DNA of 64,000 bases from Pseudoglutamicibacter cumminsii (GCF_016907775.1 NZ_JAFBCO010000001.1:2046001-2110000), one strand, 5' to 3'. Shown: positions 1-9,274, counted from the first letter of the stretch. Numbers and translations are program-made. Notes: generated from the sequence alone by a model not told the origin.

Positions 1-44
1 AGCTCGGCCGCTGTCATTCGACGTGTCATTTGCGGGCTCATTTC

Positions 45-353
45 TTAGCGGCTGCTGGTGTCGTGGCGCATCAGGACGGCGTTGAATTCGTCTTCGGTGA
101 GTTCTTTGATCCGATATTGGGTGTTACCTAGCTGGATTCCGTCCTCATTGAATTCCTGGACCCATTCGACGATCTCATCTTCGATGGCGTCGAGGTCGTA
201 GTCTTCGACGAAGTCACCGAGATATGGGATCACCACGTATTCGATGATTTCGCCGGGGGTGCTGTAGAGGGTACGGGTGTCTCGCTCTTCCTCACGCTGG
301 GCCTGGTATTGTCTGAGGATTTCTTCGTAGCCGTCGTCTAGTAGCTCGTGCAT
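45..353 (-). CDS. small acidic protein of unknown function, paralogue of 420-611
   Basis: The protein has 102 residues, is strongly acidic, and has no signal peptide or membrane segment. I do not recognise the family. Its C-terminal two thirds align with the 63-residue product of the gene upstream (420-611). Both have a Thr-rich start followed by Glu/Ile, then a DYDxDAIxDE block, then TEDEF and a final HD. This copy has about 30 extra N-terminal residues and a 10-residue insert before the TEDEF block. The ATG at 353 is preceded at proper spacing by AGGAG. The gene follows its paralogue after 66 bp containing a GC-rich hairpin, so the two are probably cotranscribed. Coding is supported by the paralogy and the ribosome binding site. 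Function is unknown. Confidence 0.72.
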   Translation of the reverse strand: MHELLDDGYEEILRQYQAQREEERDTRTLYSTPGEIIEYVVIPYLGDFVEDYDLDAIEDEIVEWVQEFNEDGIQLGNTQYRIKELTEDEFNAVLMRHDTSSR

Positions 354-380
354 GTCGGGTCTCCTATATGTGATCGGGGT

Positions 381-404
381 GCCCCGGCCGGTGTTGGCCG
401 GGGC
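381..404 (-). other. GC-rich hairpin between the two small paralogues
   Basis: A perfect 9-bp stem (GCCCCGGCC / GGCCGGGGC) with a 6-nt loop lies between the stop of the upstream paralogue and the ribosome binding site of the downstream one. There is no U-run on the minus-strand side, so it looks more like an mRNA processing or stability element, or a partial attenuator, than a full terminator. The role is inferred. Confidence 0.4.
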
Positions 405-419
405 AGGTTGTGTGTGGGT

Positions 420-611
420 TTAGGCGGTGAGGTCGTGCTTGGCGACGATGCCCCAGAATTCGTCTTCGGTGACCTGGATCGCGTAGCCGTTCTCGTAGTC
501 GCCAATGACTTCGTCTGCGATCGCGTCGATGTCGTAATCGGATTCGTGTCCTGCGAGTGGTGCGAGGATCTCGGTCTCGATTGCCTCGTTGCGGGTGGTG
601 TAGGTGGTCAT
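420..611 (-). CDS. small acidic protein of unknown function, first gene of paralogous pair
   Basis: The protein has 63 residues and is acidic and soluble. It contains DYDIDAIADEV at about 26-36 and TEDEFW near residue 50, both shared with the product of 45-353. The family is not recognised. The ATG at 611 has a good AGGAG upstream. The gene is the first after a clear promoter at 677-705 whose spacer holds an inverted repeat of the CsoR/RcnR type. If that operator is real, expression of the pair answers to a metal ion or to a thiol or persulfide signal. The protein itself has no Cys and only two His, so it is not an obvious metallochaperone. Confidence 0.72.
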   Translation of the reverse strand: MTTYTTRNEAIETEILAPLAGHESDYDIDAIADEVIGDYENGYAIQVTEDEFWGIVAKHDLTA

Positions 612-676
612 TTCGTTTGCTCCTGGTGTGATCGGTTGGCTGAGGTTTTTGTTTCCCTCTCTGCCTTACACCTATA

Positions 677-705
677 ACTATACCCCCTTGAGTGGGGTAT
701 TGCAA
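677..705 (-). promoter_or_regulatory. sigma-A-type promoter of the small acidic gene pair
   Basis: On the minus strand the -35 hexamer TTGCAA (700-705) and the -10 hexamer TATAGT (677-682) are separated by exactly 17 bp. This predicts a start site near 670 and a leader of about 60 nt before the gene at 420-611. It is one of the closest matches to consensus in the window. Confidence 0.65.
680..700. promoter_or_regulatory. CsoR/RcnR-like operator inverted repeat
   Basis: ATACCCC (680-686) and GGGGTAT (694-700) form a perfect 7-bp inverted repeat around a 7-nt centre. It spans the promoter spacer and touches both hexamers. The ATACCC...GGGTAT architecture is known from operators of the CsoR/RcnR/CstR repressor family, which sense Cu, Ni, formaldehyde or persulfide. 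Its position would block RNA polymerase. No CsoR-family gene is in the window, so the regulator is inferred. Confidence 0.5.
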
Positions 706-948
706 GTTGAGACAGGAAAATCTTTAAAAATTTTCCAGACCCACCCCGCGCCTGTGGTGTCACCACGACGTCACCACCGTGGCGACATCTCCGCCACCGT
801 CACCACGACGACATCCGCGCCCCTTCGCGCTGTGGTGACTTAGTGGCTACCGCACACCACCACAGCCCCACACCCAGCCACACGCCACCACACCACCAAA
901 ACCCGGCCACACCTCCAGGATCACGCGGGAAAACCACGTCAATACACG
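706..948. other. intergenic, low-complexity CACCAC/GTCACCACGACG tract
   Basis: This stretch separates the small gene pair from the nrdF terminator. From about 740 to 900 it is a C/A-rich low-complexity tract with imperfect copies of GTCACCACGACG and many CACCAC units. No open frame with a ribosome binding site or recognisable product was found here. Confidence 0.5.
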
Positions 949-988
949 AAAAAGCGGGAGCCCACGCGCTAAGCGCGTAGACCCCCGC
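949..988 (-). terminator. terminator of the nrdHIEF operon
   Basis: A GC-rich hairpin lies just after the nrdF stop, with an outer arm GCGGG (954-958) / CCCGC (984-988) and an inner ACGCG (964-968) / CGCGT (974-978). On the minus strand it is followed by five U (949-953). Confidence 0.7.
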
Positions 989-1000
989 AAAACCAGGACC

Positions 1001-2101
<1,101 letters not shown>

Positions 2102-2107
2102 TCATGT

Positions 2108-4255
2108 TTAGAGCATGCAGGATACGCAGCCCTCTACTTCGGTTCCTTCCAACGCCATCTGGCGTAGGCGGATGTAGTAGATGGTCTTGATCCCCTTGGT
2201 CCATGCGTAAATCTGTGCACGGTTGACGTCGCGGGTTGTCGCGGTGTCACGGAAGAAGAGCGTCAGCGAAAGTCCCTGGTCGACGTGCTGGGTAGCAGCG
2301 GCGTAGGTGTCGATGACCTTCTGGTAGCCGATCTCGTACGCATCTTCGTAGTACTCACGGTTGTCGTTCGTAAGGTACGGAGCTGGGTAGTAGACGCGGC
2401 CGATCTTGCCTTCCTTACGGATTTCGATCTGCGATGCGACCGGGTGAATCGAGCTGGTCGAGTTGTTGATGTAGGAAATCGAACCGGTTGGTGGCACTGC
2501 CTGCAGGTTCTGGTTGAAGATACCGTGCTCCATAACGGAAGCCTTGAGATCTTCCCAGTCCTGCTGGGTTGGAATATGCACTTGAGCGTCTTCGAACAGC
2601 TTGGCGACCTTGGGTGTCTCCGGAACCCATGCCTTCTCAGTGTACTTATCGAAGAATTCGCCGCTTGCGTACTTCGAATCCTCGAAGCCGTCGAAAGCTT
2701 CCTGCTTCTCGATCGCGAGCTGGTTCGACACGCGAAGCGCGTGGTACAGCACGGTGTAGAAGTACATGTTGGTGAAGTCCAACCCTTCTTCCGAGCCGTA
2801 GAAGATGCGTTCGCGGGCGAGGTAACCGTGCAGGTTCATCTGGCCGAGGCCGATCGCGTGGGTCTTGGCGTTGCCCTTAGCGATCGATGGAACCGACTGG
2901 ATATCGCTCATCTCGGACACAGCGGACAGCGCACGGATCGCAACCTCGACGGACTTACCGAAGTCCGGGGAGTCCATGGTCTTAGCGATGTTCATCGAAC
3001 CGAGGTTGCACGAAATGTCCTTGCCGACGTGTGCGTAGCTGAGGTCAGCGTTGTAGGTCGAGGCTTCGGAGACCTGGAGGATCTCTGAGCACAGGTTGGA
3101 CATCGTGATCTTGCCCTTGATCGGGTTCGCCTTGTTGACCGTGTCTTCGAACACGATGTACGGGTAGCCCGATTCGAACTGCAGCTCTGCCAGGGTCTGG
3201 AAGAACTCACGAGCGTTGATCTTGTACTTGCGGATCCGCTTGTCATCAACCATCTCGTAGTACTTCTCAGAGACGTTGATTTCAGAGAACGGCTCACCGT
3301 AGACGCGCTCGACATCGTAAGGCGAGAACAGGTACATGTCTTCGTTGCGCTTAGCGAGGTGGAACGTGATGTCCGGGATCACGACGCCGAGCGACAGCGT
3401 CTTAATGCGGATCTTCTCGTCAGCATTTTCACGTTTCGTGTCGAGGAAGCGGTAAATGTCTGGGTGGTGTGCGTGCAGGTAGACCGCACCTGCGCCCTGA
3501 CGTGCACCAAGCTGGTTCGCGTAGGAGAAGGAGTCTTCCAGCAGCTTCATGACTGGGATGACACCGGAGGACTGGTTCTCGATCTTCTTGATCGGCGCAC
3601 CGTGCTCACGCAGGTTGGTGAGGTTGAGCGCCACACCACCGCCGCGCTTGGAGAGCTGCAGCGACGAGTTCACGCCGCGTGCGATGGACTCCATGTTGTC
3701 TTCAACACGGAGCAGGAAGCAGGAGACGAGCTCACCGCGCTGCGCCTTACCAGAGTTCAGGAAGGTTGGGGTTGCCGGCTGGAAGCGACCCTCGATGATT
3801 TCCTCAACCAGGGACTTCGCGAGCTTCTCGTCGCCACGTGCAAGGTGGAGAGCGACCATGCACACGCGGTCTTCGAAGCGTTCAAGGTAACGAGCACCGT
3901 CGAACGTTTTCAGCGCATATGAGGTGTAGAACTTGTATGCACCAAGGAACGTTTCGAAACGGAACTTCTTCGAGTAGGCAAAGTCGTAGAGCTCTTTAAT
4001 GAACTCGCGCGAGTACTGTTCGAGGGTCTCTGGCTCGTAGTAGTTCTTCTCGACGAGGTAGTTGAGCTTTTCGTCGAGGTCGTGGAAGAAGACCGTGTTG
4101 TTGTTGACGTGATCCAGGAAGTACTGACGTGCAGCGTAGCGGTCAGCGTCGAACTGGATCTTTCCGTCAGGTCCATACAGGTTCAACATGGCGTTGAGCT
4201 CGTGGTAGCTCAACCCCTGGTACTGCTCAGGAATTTCCTTAAAGCTGGTTTTCAC
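2108..4255 (-). CDS. nrdE: class Ib ribonucleotide reductase, alpha subunit
   Basis: This is the catalytic large subunit, about 715 residues, reducing ribonucleoside diphosphates with electrons from NrdH. The active-site cysteine set is visible: RGELVSC, SNLCSE, SCNLGS, and the C-terminal redox pair GCVSCML. The family hallmark [11 protein letters not shown] and the [18 protein letters not shown] stretch are also intact. The start is ambiguous. A GTG at 4255 overlaps the nrdI stop by 4 nt (GTGA), which suggests translational coupling. A TTG at 4282 would add 9 residues and has a weak GAAGGA upstream. I use the GTG. The N-terminal ATP-cone of class Ia enzymes is absent, as expected for class Ib. 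Confidence 0.95.
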   Translation of the reverse strand: MKTSFKEIPEQYQGLSYHELNAMLNLYGPDGKIQFDADRYAARQYFLDHVNNNTVFFHDLDEKLNYLVEKNYYEPETLEQYSREFIKELYDFAYSKKFRFETFLGAYKFYTSYALKTFDGARYLERFEDRVCMVALHLARGDEKLAKSLVEEIIEGRFQPATPTFLNSGKAQRGELVSCFLLRVEDNMESIARGVNSSLQLSKRGGGVALNLTNLREHGAPIKKIENQSSGVIPVMKLLEDSFSYANQLGARQGAGAVYLHAHHPDIYRFLDTKRENADEKIRIKTLSLGVVIPDITFHLAKRNEDMYLFSPYDVERVYGEPFSEINVSEKYYEMVDDKRIRKYKINAREFFQTLAELQFESGYPYIVFEDTVNKANPIKGKITMSNLCSEILQVSEASTYNADLSYAHVGKDISCNLGSMNIAKTMDSPDFGKSVEVAIRALSAVSEMSDIQSVPSIAKGNAKTHAIGLGQMNLHGYLARERIFYGSEEGLDFTNMYFYTVLYHALRVSNQLAIEKQEAFDGFEDSKYASGEFFDKYTEKAWVPETPKVAKLFEDAQVHIPTQQDWEDLKASVMEHGIFNQNLQAVPPTGSISYINNSTSSIHPVASQIEIRKEGKIGRVYYPAPYLTNDNREYYEDAYEIGYQKVIDTYAAATQHVDQGLSLTLFFRDTATTRDVNRAQIYAWTKGIKTIYYIRLRQMALEGTEVEGCVSCML

Positions 4256-4731
4256 TGAGGATTCAGCGAGAGGTGTGTCCAAAACTCGTCCAGTCCTTCG
4301 TTAACGCGGGCTACGTCTTCTTCCGTGCCCATGATTTCGAATGTGTATAGCAGAGGTACGTCTAGTTTCGCGGCGATCTTGCGAGCTGCGATGTTGTATT
4401 GCGCACCGAAGTTGGAGTTCCCAGCCCCCATAACTCCACGCAGATATTTCCGGTTCTGAGGTTCCCTCAGAAAGTTGAGGATCTGCGGCAGAATTGACCG
4501 CTCAGCCTTAGTGCCGCCGTATGTCGGCACGAGCAACACATAGTCGGTCTCAGCTACGAGATCCGGTTCTGTGCGACGCATGGGGATGCGCGCCGCGCGG
4601 CGATTGAGCTTGGTGATAAAGCGGTGTGTATTCCCTGAAGCGGATGAATAGTAAATCAGCCGCTCACGGGTTGTTTCTATGTCCTTTTCCGGCACAGGCA
4701 TTGCCTGCTGCGGGACCACTGTTGACGACAT
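4252..4731 (-). CDS. nrdI: NrdI flavodoxin
   Basis: This 159-residue flavodoxin-like protein supplies oxidant to assemble the dimanganese-tyrosyl cofactor of NrdF. The FMN phosphate loop SSASGNTH lies at about 29-36, with VPTYGG at about 68-73 and GAGNSNFG at about 102-109, all typical of NrdI. The ATG at 4731 is chosen because AGAGGGAG precedes it; a longer frame upstream lacks homology. The stop overlaps the probable GTG start of nrdE. The gene order nrdH-nrdI-nrdE-nrdF is standard in actinobacteria. Confidence 0.94.
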   Translation of the reverse strand: MSSTVVPQQAMPVPEKDIETTRERLIYYSSASGNTHRFITKLNRRAARIPMRRTEPDLVAETDYVLLVPTYGGTKAERSILPQILNFLREPQNRKYLRGVMGAGNSNFGAQYNIAARKIAAKLDVPLLYTFEIMGTEEDVARVNEGLDEFWTHLSLNPQ

Positions 4732-4863
4732 GCTCCCTCTCCCGACAAAGGCGTCGTGTTCAAAGGCTGACGAGATACACCAGTCGCTAACGGATCCATC
4801 CCGGCCCGTGTGGTCAGCCACTAGCCACACGCTGAGGAAATATGAGACCCGCTGAAGGCGTCA

Positions 4864-5109
4864 TTAGGCTACGGAAGACTTGAGCGCGTTTTCGAGCTCG
4901 CTGATCTTGTCTGGGCGGAAACCAGCCCAGGAGTCAGACTCGGTCACGACAACTGGTGCCTGCATGAAGCCCATGGAACGTACACGCTCAAGCGCGTCAG
5001 CGTCCTGCGACATGTCGACAACGTTGTACTCGATGCCCTTCTTGTCGAGGGCACGGTAAGTCGCGTTGCACTGAACGCATGCAGGCTTCGAGTAGACGGT
5101 TACGGCCAT
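4864..5109 (-). CDS. nrdH: NrdH glutaredoxin-like redoxin
   Basis: This 81-residue redoxin reduces NrdE and is itself recycled by thioredoxin reductase. The redox motif is CVQC at 11-14, preceded by a VTVYSKPA strand. The cis-proline region APVVV and the NrdH-specific WAGFRPD near residue 60 separate it from glutaredoxins. The start ATG at 5109 has GAAGGATC just upstream. It is the first gene of nrdHIEF; the 132-bp gap to nrdI holds no obvious terminator. Confidence 0.95.
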   Translation of the reverse strand: MAVTVYSKPACVQCNATYRALDKKGIEYNVVDMSQDADALERVRSMGFMQAPVVVTESDSWAGFRPDKISELENALKSSVA

Positions 5110-5240
5110 GATCCTTCTTTTCCTTCCTGAGTCGTTTCTGCAGAGAAACGTCACAGCATCGGGTACGACGTGTATTGCTGGGCTACGTGATGTTTCAGTT
5201 GCTTAGCCGCAGCTGTGCGGTTCCAGCGGTTATGGGTTCC

Positions 5241-5269
5241 ATACTACCCCCCACCACTACATATTGTGT
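5241..5269 (-). promoter_or_regulatory. candidate nrdHIEF promoter overlapped by NrdR box
   Basis: On the minus strand TAGTAT (5241-5246) is a good -10. Seventeen bp upstream lies a weak -35 (ACACAA, 5264-5269), inside NrdR box 1. The leader to nrdH would be about 125 nt. Overlap of the box with the -35 and spacer fits repression. Confidence 0.5.
5254..5269. promoter_or_regulatory. NrdR box 1
   Basis: CCACTACATATTGTGT matches the known NrdR consensus acaCwAtATaTwGtgt closely: 13 of 16 positions against the fully symmetric ACACTATATATAGTGT. It lies upstream of nrdH, as in other actinobacteria. NrdR represses ribonucleotide reductase operons when dATP is high. Confidence 0.65.
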
Positions 5270-5283
5270 GCAGTAAGAGACAC

Positions 5284-5299
5284 AACCACCATATCCTGT
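5284..5299. promoter_or_regulatory. candidate NrdR box 2 (degenerate)
   Basis: AACCACCATATCCTGT keeps the central ATAT and the 3' TGT of the NrdR consensus (about 9 of 16). It starts 30 bp from box 1, close to the three-helical-turn spacing usual for paired NrdR boxes. It is weaker than box 1 and accepted mainly for its position. Confidence 0.35.
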
Positions 5300-5326
5300 C
5301 TTACATCGATGTCATTACAACATCGT

Positions 5327-5399
5327 TCATCCACAGCACATGTGGAGATATTCACTACTGGAACGCCGAGATTTCGCGGTTCAAAACTCGTTGTCCACA
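5327..5399. promoter_or_regulatory. DnaA-box-like sites upstream of nrdH
   Basis: TTGTCCACA at 5391-5399 is the actinobacterial DnaA box sequence. TCATCCACA at 5327-5335 differs from TTATCCACA at one base. A further TGTGCACA lies near 5425. DnaA control of reductase operons is known in E. coli (nrdAB); here it is only inferred. Confidence 0.35.
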
Positions 5400-5534
5400 G
5401 CGTGTGGGTTAACAGTCCCCAAGGATGTGCACAGTGAAAATCGCTGAAAATTAATTTTTAAACATCTGCCCTCCGGCGTGTTGCGCATCGAATCATCGTC
5501 AGGCCTCACCATGCATTAACCCCCTGACAGATTG
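5400..5534. other. intergenic between nrdHIEF upstream region and rsfS terminator
   Basis: The whole gene-free stretch runs from 5110 to 5635. It holds the nrdH leader, promoter, NrdR boxes, DnaA-like boxes and, at its right end, the rsfS terminator. The remaining part, 5400-5534, is AT-richer than its surroundings (for example around 5450-5462). I see no gene in it. Confidence 0.5.
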
Positions 5535-5571
5535 AAAAAGGACGGGACGTCGATCACTCGACGTCCCGTCC
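5535..5571 (-). terminator. rsfS operon terminator
   Basis: A perfect 14-bp stem (GGACGGGACGTCGA, 5540-5553, with its complement at 5558-5571) around a TCAC loop is followed on the minus strand by UUUUU. It closes the obgE-rsfS gene run. Confidence 0.9.
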
Positions 5572-5635
5572 CACATATCCAGCTACACGCGCCACTTCAA
5601 CCGCTATGCGCATGAGTCAGATAACCAGAAAATCA

Positions 5636-6016
5636 TCACACGGATTCCTGAGCCTGTAGCTCGGCCAATTCAATTGCCGGAGCGTCAGCCCAGATCCGAT
5701 CCAATCCATAGAAGTCACGATCCTCAACATGTTGAACATGGATCACGATGTCACCGTAGTCCAGCAAGACCCAACGGCCGCTACCGCGCCCTTCCCTGCG
5801 CAGAGGCTGATCCTCGTGATTGACACGCAGCTCGTCTTCAACCGCTTCGGCGATCGCTTCTACTTGCCGCTCAGAGCCTCCCGAAATAAGCAAGAACGCA
5901 TCGGCCAAACCGAGGCGCTCCCCCACGTAGATCGCGGAGATCTCTTCCCCGCCTTTGAGATTGGCCGCATGTGCGGCAGCGTTGAGACGATCTGTGACAA
6001 TGCCCGGAATGTTCAC
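5636..6016 (-). CDS. rsfS: ribosomal silencing factor RsfS
   Basis: This 126-residue RsfS (YbeB/DUF143) protein binds L14 of the 50S subunit and blocks subunit joining, which lowers translation in poor conditions. Family features include DAFLLISGGSERQV in the first half and the C-terminal WVLLDYGDIVIHVQ stretch followed by DFYGLDRIW. The start is a GTG at 6016, preceded by GGAGG; an upstream ATG would add 33 unrelated residues. It lies downstream of nadD and the tail-anchored protein gene, the usual actinobacterial neighbourhood, and is followed by a strong terminator. Confidence 0.93.
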   Translation of the reverse strand: MNIPGIVTDRLNAAAHAANLKGGEEISAIYVGERLGLADAFLLISGGSERQVEAIAEAVEDELRVNHEDQPLRREGRGSGRWVLLDYGDIVIHVQHVEDRDFYGLDRIWADAPAIELAELQAQESV

Positions 6017-6050
6017 GGTCCTCCAAATGATGAGTTGTGAGATCTGCCGA

Positions 6051-6911
6051 CTATCTAGACAACAAGGCGAATAGAGCTGCGGCCACAGCAATGACCGCGG
6101 AACCACCGACAACACCCATAGCGATGAGTCGTTGACGTGCCCCGCCCTCCTGATAGGTCATAGGTTCGAGGCCGTGAGCCGTGCTAGCGGACACAGGCCC
6201 GCCGTCCTGTTCACGGTAGCTCGGTTCATAACCATCTGTATCCGGAGACGCAGGCGCCGGAGGTTTCTGCGTCTCTTCTACATCTGGAGGGGAGGTTTCA
6301 GGCACAACAATTTCGATGTTGCGCGTCACGGGACCTATAACGCCCGTGGTCTCTAGTTTGCGTTGCGCGTCCCGATGATCGTCGGTAGAGATACCGAGGA
6401 CATCGTTGAAACTAGGGAAAGCATCGACGTCGGCGTCGCCTAATGCGTCGCGTAGCTTTTCAACGCGTTGAAGTTCATATTCTTCGAGGGCTTCCTCCTC
6501 ATCGAAGGTTCCCTCTAGTTCCGAATCAACCGGAGCTGCAATCGCTTGCCGCGTTAGATCCTCTAGGGATTCTTCTGGTTGAGTGCCGTCAGACTCGTTG
6601 GCCTGACCGCGGTCTTGTGCATCCTGTTCGTGCTGTGCACGGCGCAGCTCACGACGGCTCACGTACTGTGGCTGATCGTGTCCAGTTTCAGCCTCGCTGG
6701 CTTGCGGCTCAGCTTGAGATGTCTCTGCTTCGGCTTGAGCGTTTTCTGCTTCGGCTTCAGCGTTCTCTACGTCAGCCAGTGTCAGGAACAGGGTTTCGAT
6801 AGGCGCATCGGCTGTAGCGGATGATTCGCGTTCCGCTGCTGCCCGCTCCATTTCGCGGAGTTCACGCCGCGTCAGCGGACGTCCTGATGTTGGCATCTGG
6901 TCTTCAGCCAC
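6051..6911 (-). CDS. acidic tail-anchored membrane protein of unknown function (nadD-rsfS interval)
   Basis: The protein has 286 residues and starts at a GTG behind GGAGGTGA, overlapping the nadD stop by 8 nt. It has a long charged, disordered N-terminal region with an AEAE/QAE-rich tract at about 45-75, two RREL-type motifs ([12 protein letters not shown] near 13 and [10 protein letters not shown] near 84), and a single hydrophobic helix at about 260-284 ending in R. Topology is probably a large cytoplasmic domain with a C-terminal membrane anchor. Similar proteins sit between nadD and rsfS in related Micrococcales, but no function is established to my knowledge. Translational coupling with nadD is likely. 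Confidence 0.8.
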   Translation of the reverse strand: MAEDQMPTSGRPLTRRELREMERAAAERESSATADAPIETLFLTLADVENAEAEAENAQAEAETSQAEPQASEAETGHDQPQYVSRRELRRAQHEQDAQDRGQANESDGTQPEESLEDLTRQAIAAPVDSELEGTFDEEEALEEYELQRVEKLRDALGDADVDAFPSFNDVLGISTDDHRDAQRKLETTGVIGPVTRNIEIVVPETSPPDVEETQKPPAPASPDTDGYEPSYREQDGGPVSASTAHGLEPMTYQEGGARQRLIAMGVVGGSAVIAVAAALFALLSR

Positions 6912-7545
6912 GCGCGTTCACCTCCGCCGATACTGTCTGTTGGTCGACATAAAGCCCATGCTTGTTGATGTACTGAACAACACCATCGGGCACCAAGTAC
7001 CAGACCGGCTCGCCGCGCGCTACGCGTCCGCGACAATCAGTCGACGAAATAGCCATGGCCGGCACCTCGAGAAGTTCGAGCCGTTCTAGGCCGTTGTCTT
7101 CGAGCACGTGCCCCGGGCGGGTCACGCCAATGAATGAGGCGAGCGACTGCAGTTCATCGATGTCTTTCCACGTCATGATCTTGGCAAGCGCGTCCGCTCC
7201 GGTGATGAAGAAAAGATCCGCATCAGGGTGTTGAGCGTGGAGGTCTCGCAACGTATCGATGGTGTACGTGTATCCGGGGCGGTCGATATCGACGCGGGAT
7301 ACCGTGAACCGTGGGTTCGAGGCAGTCGCAACAACTGTCATCAGGTACCGGTGTTCGGAATCAGTGACGTGATCCTTGGGGTCCTGAAGTTTCTGCCACG
7401 GGCGTCCCGTGGGAACGAAAATGACCTCGTCGAGCCTGAACTTCGCCGCAACTTCACTCGCCGCAACAAGGTGGCCATGATGGATCGGGTCGAATGTCCC
7501 GCCCATCACGCCAATCCGTTGACGTTGTGAATGCAGCTTCGGCAC
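6904..7545 (-). CDS. nadD: nicotinate-nucleotide adenylyltransferase
   Basis: This 213-residue enzyme joins nicotinate mononucleotide and ATP to form deamido-NAD in the NAD pathway. The nucleotidyltransferase signature [11 protein letters not shown] is at 15-25. The second motif, ISSTDCR (ISSTxxR type), lies near residue 167. The start is a GTG at 7545, 3 bp after the stop of the small membrane protein gene, so the two are probably translated together. The next gene overlaps its stop by 8 nt. Confidence 0.95.
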   Translation of the reverse strand: MPKLHSQRQRIGVMGGTFDPIHHGHLVAASEVAAKFRLDEVIFVPTGRPWQKLQDPKDHVTDSEHRYLMTVVATASNPRFTVSRVDIDRPGYTYTIDTLRDLHAQHPDADLFFITGADALAKIMTWKDIDELQSLASFIGVTRPGHVLEDNGLERLELLEVPAMAISSTDCRGRVARGEPVWYLVPDGVVQYINKHGLYVDQQTVSAEVNARG

Positions 7546-7548
7546 GAC

Positions 7549-7773
7549 TTAGCGGCCTGCTCCGAGGGAACCTACCTGGCGGTTCGGGTCGATCAGCTCG
7601 ATGTCTTCTTTGCCGATGGTGTGGTTGTTGGAGAACGATGCAGTGATCAGCAGGAGGATGAGGAAGGTCAGCATGATGCTTCCGCCGATGATCAGCGGGA
7701 TCAACAGGCTGTGCTCCGAGTGCTCGGCAGCGTTCTCAGCCAGCAACATGAGGTTATTCGCCAGGGTCAGCAC
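7549..7773 (-). CDS. small single-pass membrane protein upstream of nadD
   Basis: The protein has 74 residues. It has a short acidic N-terminus with histidines (about 14-21), one transmembrane helix at about 23-48, and a polar C-tail. The GTG start at 7773 follows AAGGAGAG. It sits 3 bp before nadD. Small proteins of this layout occupy the same place in related actinobacteria; the function is unknown. Confidence 0.75.
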   Translation of the reverse strand: MLTLANNLMLLAENAAEHSEHSLLIPLIIGGSIMLTFLILLLITASFSNNHTIGKEDIELIDPNRQVGSLGAGR

Positions 7774-7947
7774 GGGTGACTCTCCTTGGACTCGTTAGGG
7801 TTGTTAGCGGTTCCGTGGGCGGTTCCGCACGCGTGATGAATTTGTTAACACGGGAGTGTTCACGGCCATTCTATCCGTTACTGCGCAGAGTTCAGACATT
7901 GATCCACCACGGTGTCTCGCAAACATGGCCGTGACGTGCCAGCGTTT

Positions 7948-9219
7948 CTAGCTCCGAACGTTGTAGTCGCCTTCGAGAATCCACTTCCAAGAAGTCAACG
8001 CCACGGCTCCCATTGGACCGCGAGCATGCATCTTCTGGGTTGAGATGCCAACTTCAGCCCCGAGGCCGAACTCACCTCCATCGGTGAATCGCGTGGACGC
8101 ATTCACAACGACAACGGCCGAGTTGACGTTCTTAAGGAACGCCTGCTGGCTCGTGACCGACTCGGTGATGATCGCGTCGGTGTGGCCGGTGCTGTAACGC
8201 TCGATGTGCGCGAGAGCTTCATCCAGCGAATCCACAATCTTCACAGCGATATCGAGATCAAGGTATTCGTCGGTGAAGTCCTCTTCCTGTGCCGGAACGA
8301 CCTCTGCATCCACTGCCTCGGCTACGCGTTCGTCGCCATGCAGCGTAACCCCAGCCGCAACCAGGGCGGACAAAACAGTCTTGCCGGTCCCTTCGAGCGC
8401 GTCGGCATGAATCAGCAAAGTCTCCACGGCGTTGCACACCGAAGGACGCTGAGTCTTGGCGTTGAGCACAATCTCAGTCGACTGCTCGGTAGGTGCGCTC
8501 GCATCAAGGAAAATGTGGACATTGCCTTCGCCCGTCTGGATCACAGGAACTTTCGCATTATTGACCACAGACTGGATCAGATTGCGTCCACCGCGTGGGA
8601 TGAGGATGTCAATCTTGCCCACAGCTTCCATCATTGCGTTCGCGGCGGGACGCCCACCGTCGTCGACCGACTGGACCGCAGCGACTGGCAGGCCCTTCTT
8701 CTCGAGGACCTCCTGGATAACGCGCACGAGCACCTTGTTCGTGTGCGCCGCCGCACTACCGCCGCGCAACAGAACAGCGTTACCGGAGCGGATCGCGATG
8801 CCTGCGATATCCACGGTGACGTTCGGGCGTGCCTCATAGATCACGCCGACCACACCGAGCGGAACGCGCACCTGACGCAGACGCATGCCATTGGGTAGCT
8901 GGCGTCCGTCGGTGACCTCACCCACTGGGTCCGCTTGATTGGCTAGTTCTTCCAAAGCTGCCATGAGACCGTCGATGCGGGCGTCATCGAGCTTGGTGCG
9001 GTCAAGCATTGCCTTTGACGTGCCGTTTTCTTCGCCAGCTTTCATATCAGCCTGATTGGCTTCAAGGATCTCGGCGCGGGCAGCGTCAATGGCCGAAGCG
9101 ATGTCACGCAGAGCCGCATCCTTCGCTTCCCGCGGCAGGTTCGCCATGACGTGTGATGCTTCACGCGCCTTGTCAGCGCGTTCAGCTACCAAAGTGGTTG
9201 CGTCAATATCGGTTGCCAT
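7948..9219 (-). CDS. proA: gamma-glutamyl phosphate reductase
   Basis: This 423-residue NADPH-dependent enzyme reduces gamma-glutamyl phosphate to glutamate-5-semialdehyde, the second step of proline synthesis. Family features include VIYEARPNVTVD, the RGG/GGRNLI segments and the catalytic-cysteine region RPSVCNAVETLL. The C-terminal FTDGGEFGLGAEVGISTQKMHARGPMG signature is complete. The ATG at 9219 (MATDID) is preferred over an ATG 18 nt upstream because GGAGG precedes it. It lies 55 bp after proB, so the two steps are encoded together. Confidence 0.95.
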   Translation of the reverse strand: MATDIDATTLVAERADKAREASHVMANLPREAKDAALRDIASAIDAARAEILEANQADMKAGEENGTSKAMLDRTKLDDARIDGLMAALEELANQADPVGEVTDGRQLPNGMRLRQVRVPLGVVGVIYEARPNVTVDIAGIAIRSGNAVLLRGGSAAAHTNKVLVRVIQEVLEKKGLPVAAVQSVDDGGRPAANAMMEAVGKIDILIPRGGRNLIQSVVNNAKVPVIQTGEGNVHIFLDASAPTEQSTEIVLNAKTQRPSVCNAVETLLIHADALEGTGKTVLSALVAAGVTLHGDERVAEAVDAEVVPAQEEDFTDEYLDLDIAVKIVDSLDEALAHIERYSTGHTDAIITESVTSQQAFLKNVNSAVVVVNASTRFTDGGEFGLGAEVGISTQKMHARGPMGAVALTSWKWILEGDYNVRS

Positions 9220-9274
9220 ACGTGTGTGATCCTCCATCTGATCCCGATTTCTGAGCCGATGTTTGGTCTGATGA

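Noticed and set aside
604-843. Plus-strand 79-codon frame opposite the acidic gene pair
   Set aside because: It runs across the promoter and a low-complexity tract; the minus-strand pair has ribosome binding sites and paralogy.
4255-4282. TTG at 4282 as the definite nrdE start
   Set aside because: The GTG at 4255 overlaps the nrdI stop as GTGA and fits translational coupling; the TTG remains possible but has only a weak ribosome binding site.
5215-5412. Possible 65-residue plus-strand gene upstream of nrdH
   Set aside because: It overlaps the promoter, NrdR boxes and DnaA-like boxes and has no ribosome binding site.
5326-5435. DnaA-box cluster as a replication origin
   Set aside because: No dnaA, dnaN, parAB or long AT-rich unwinding region is near; the position upstream of nrdHIEF favours gene regulation.
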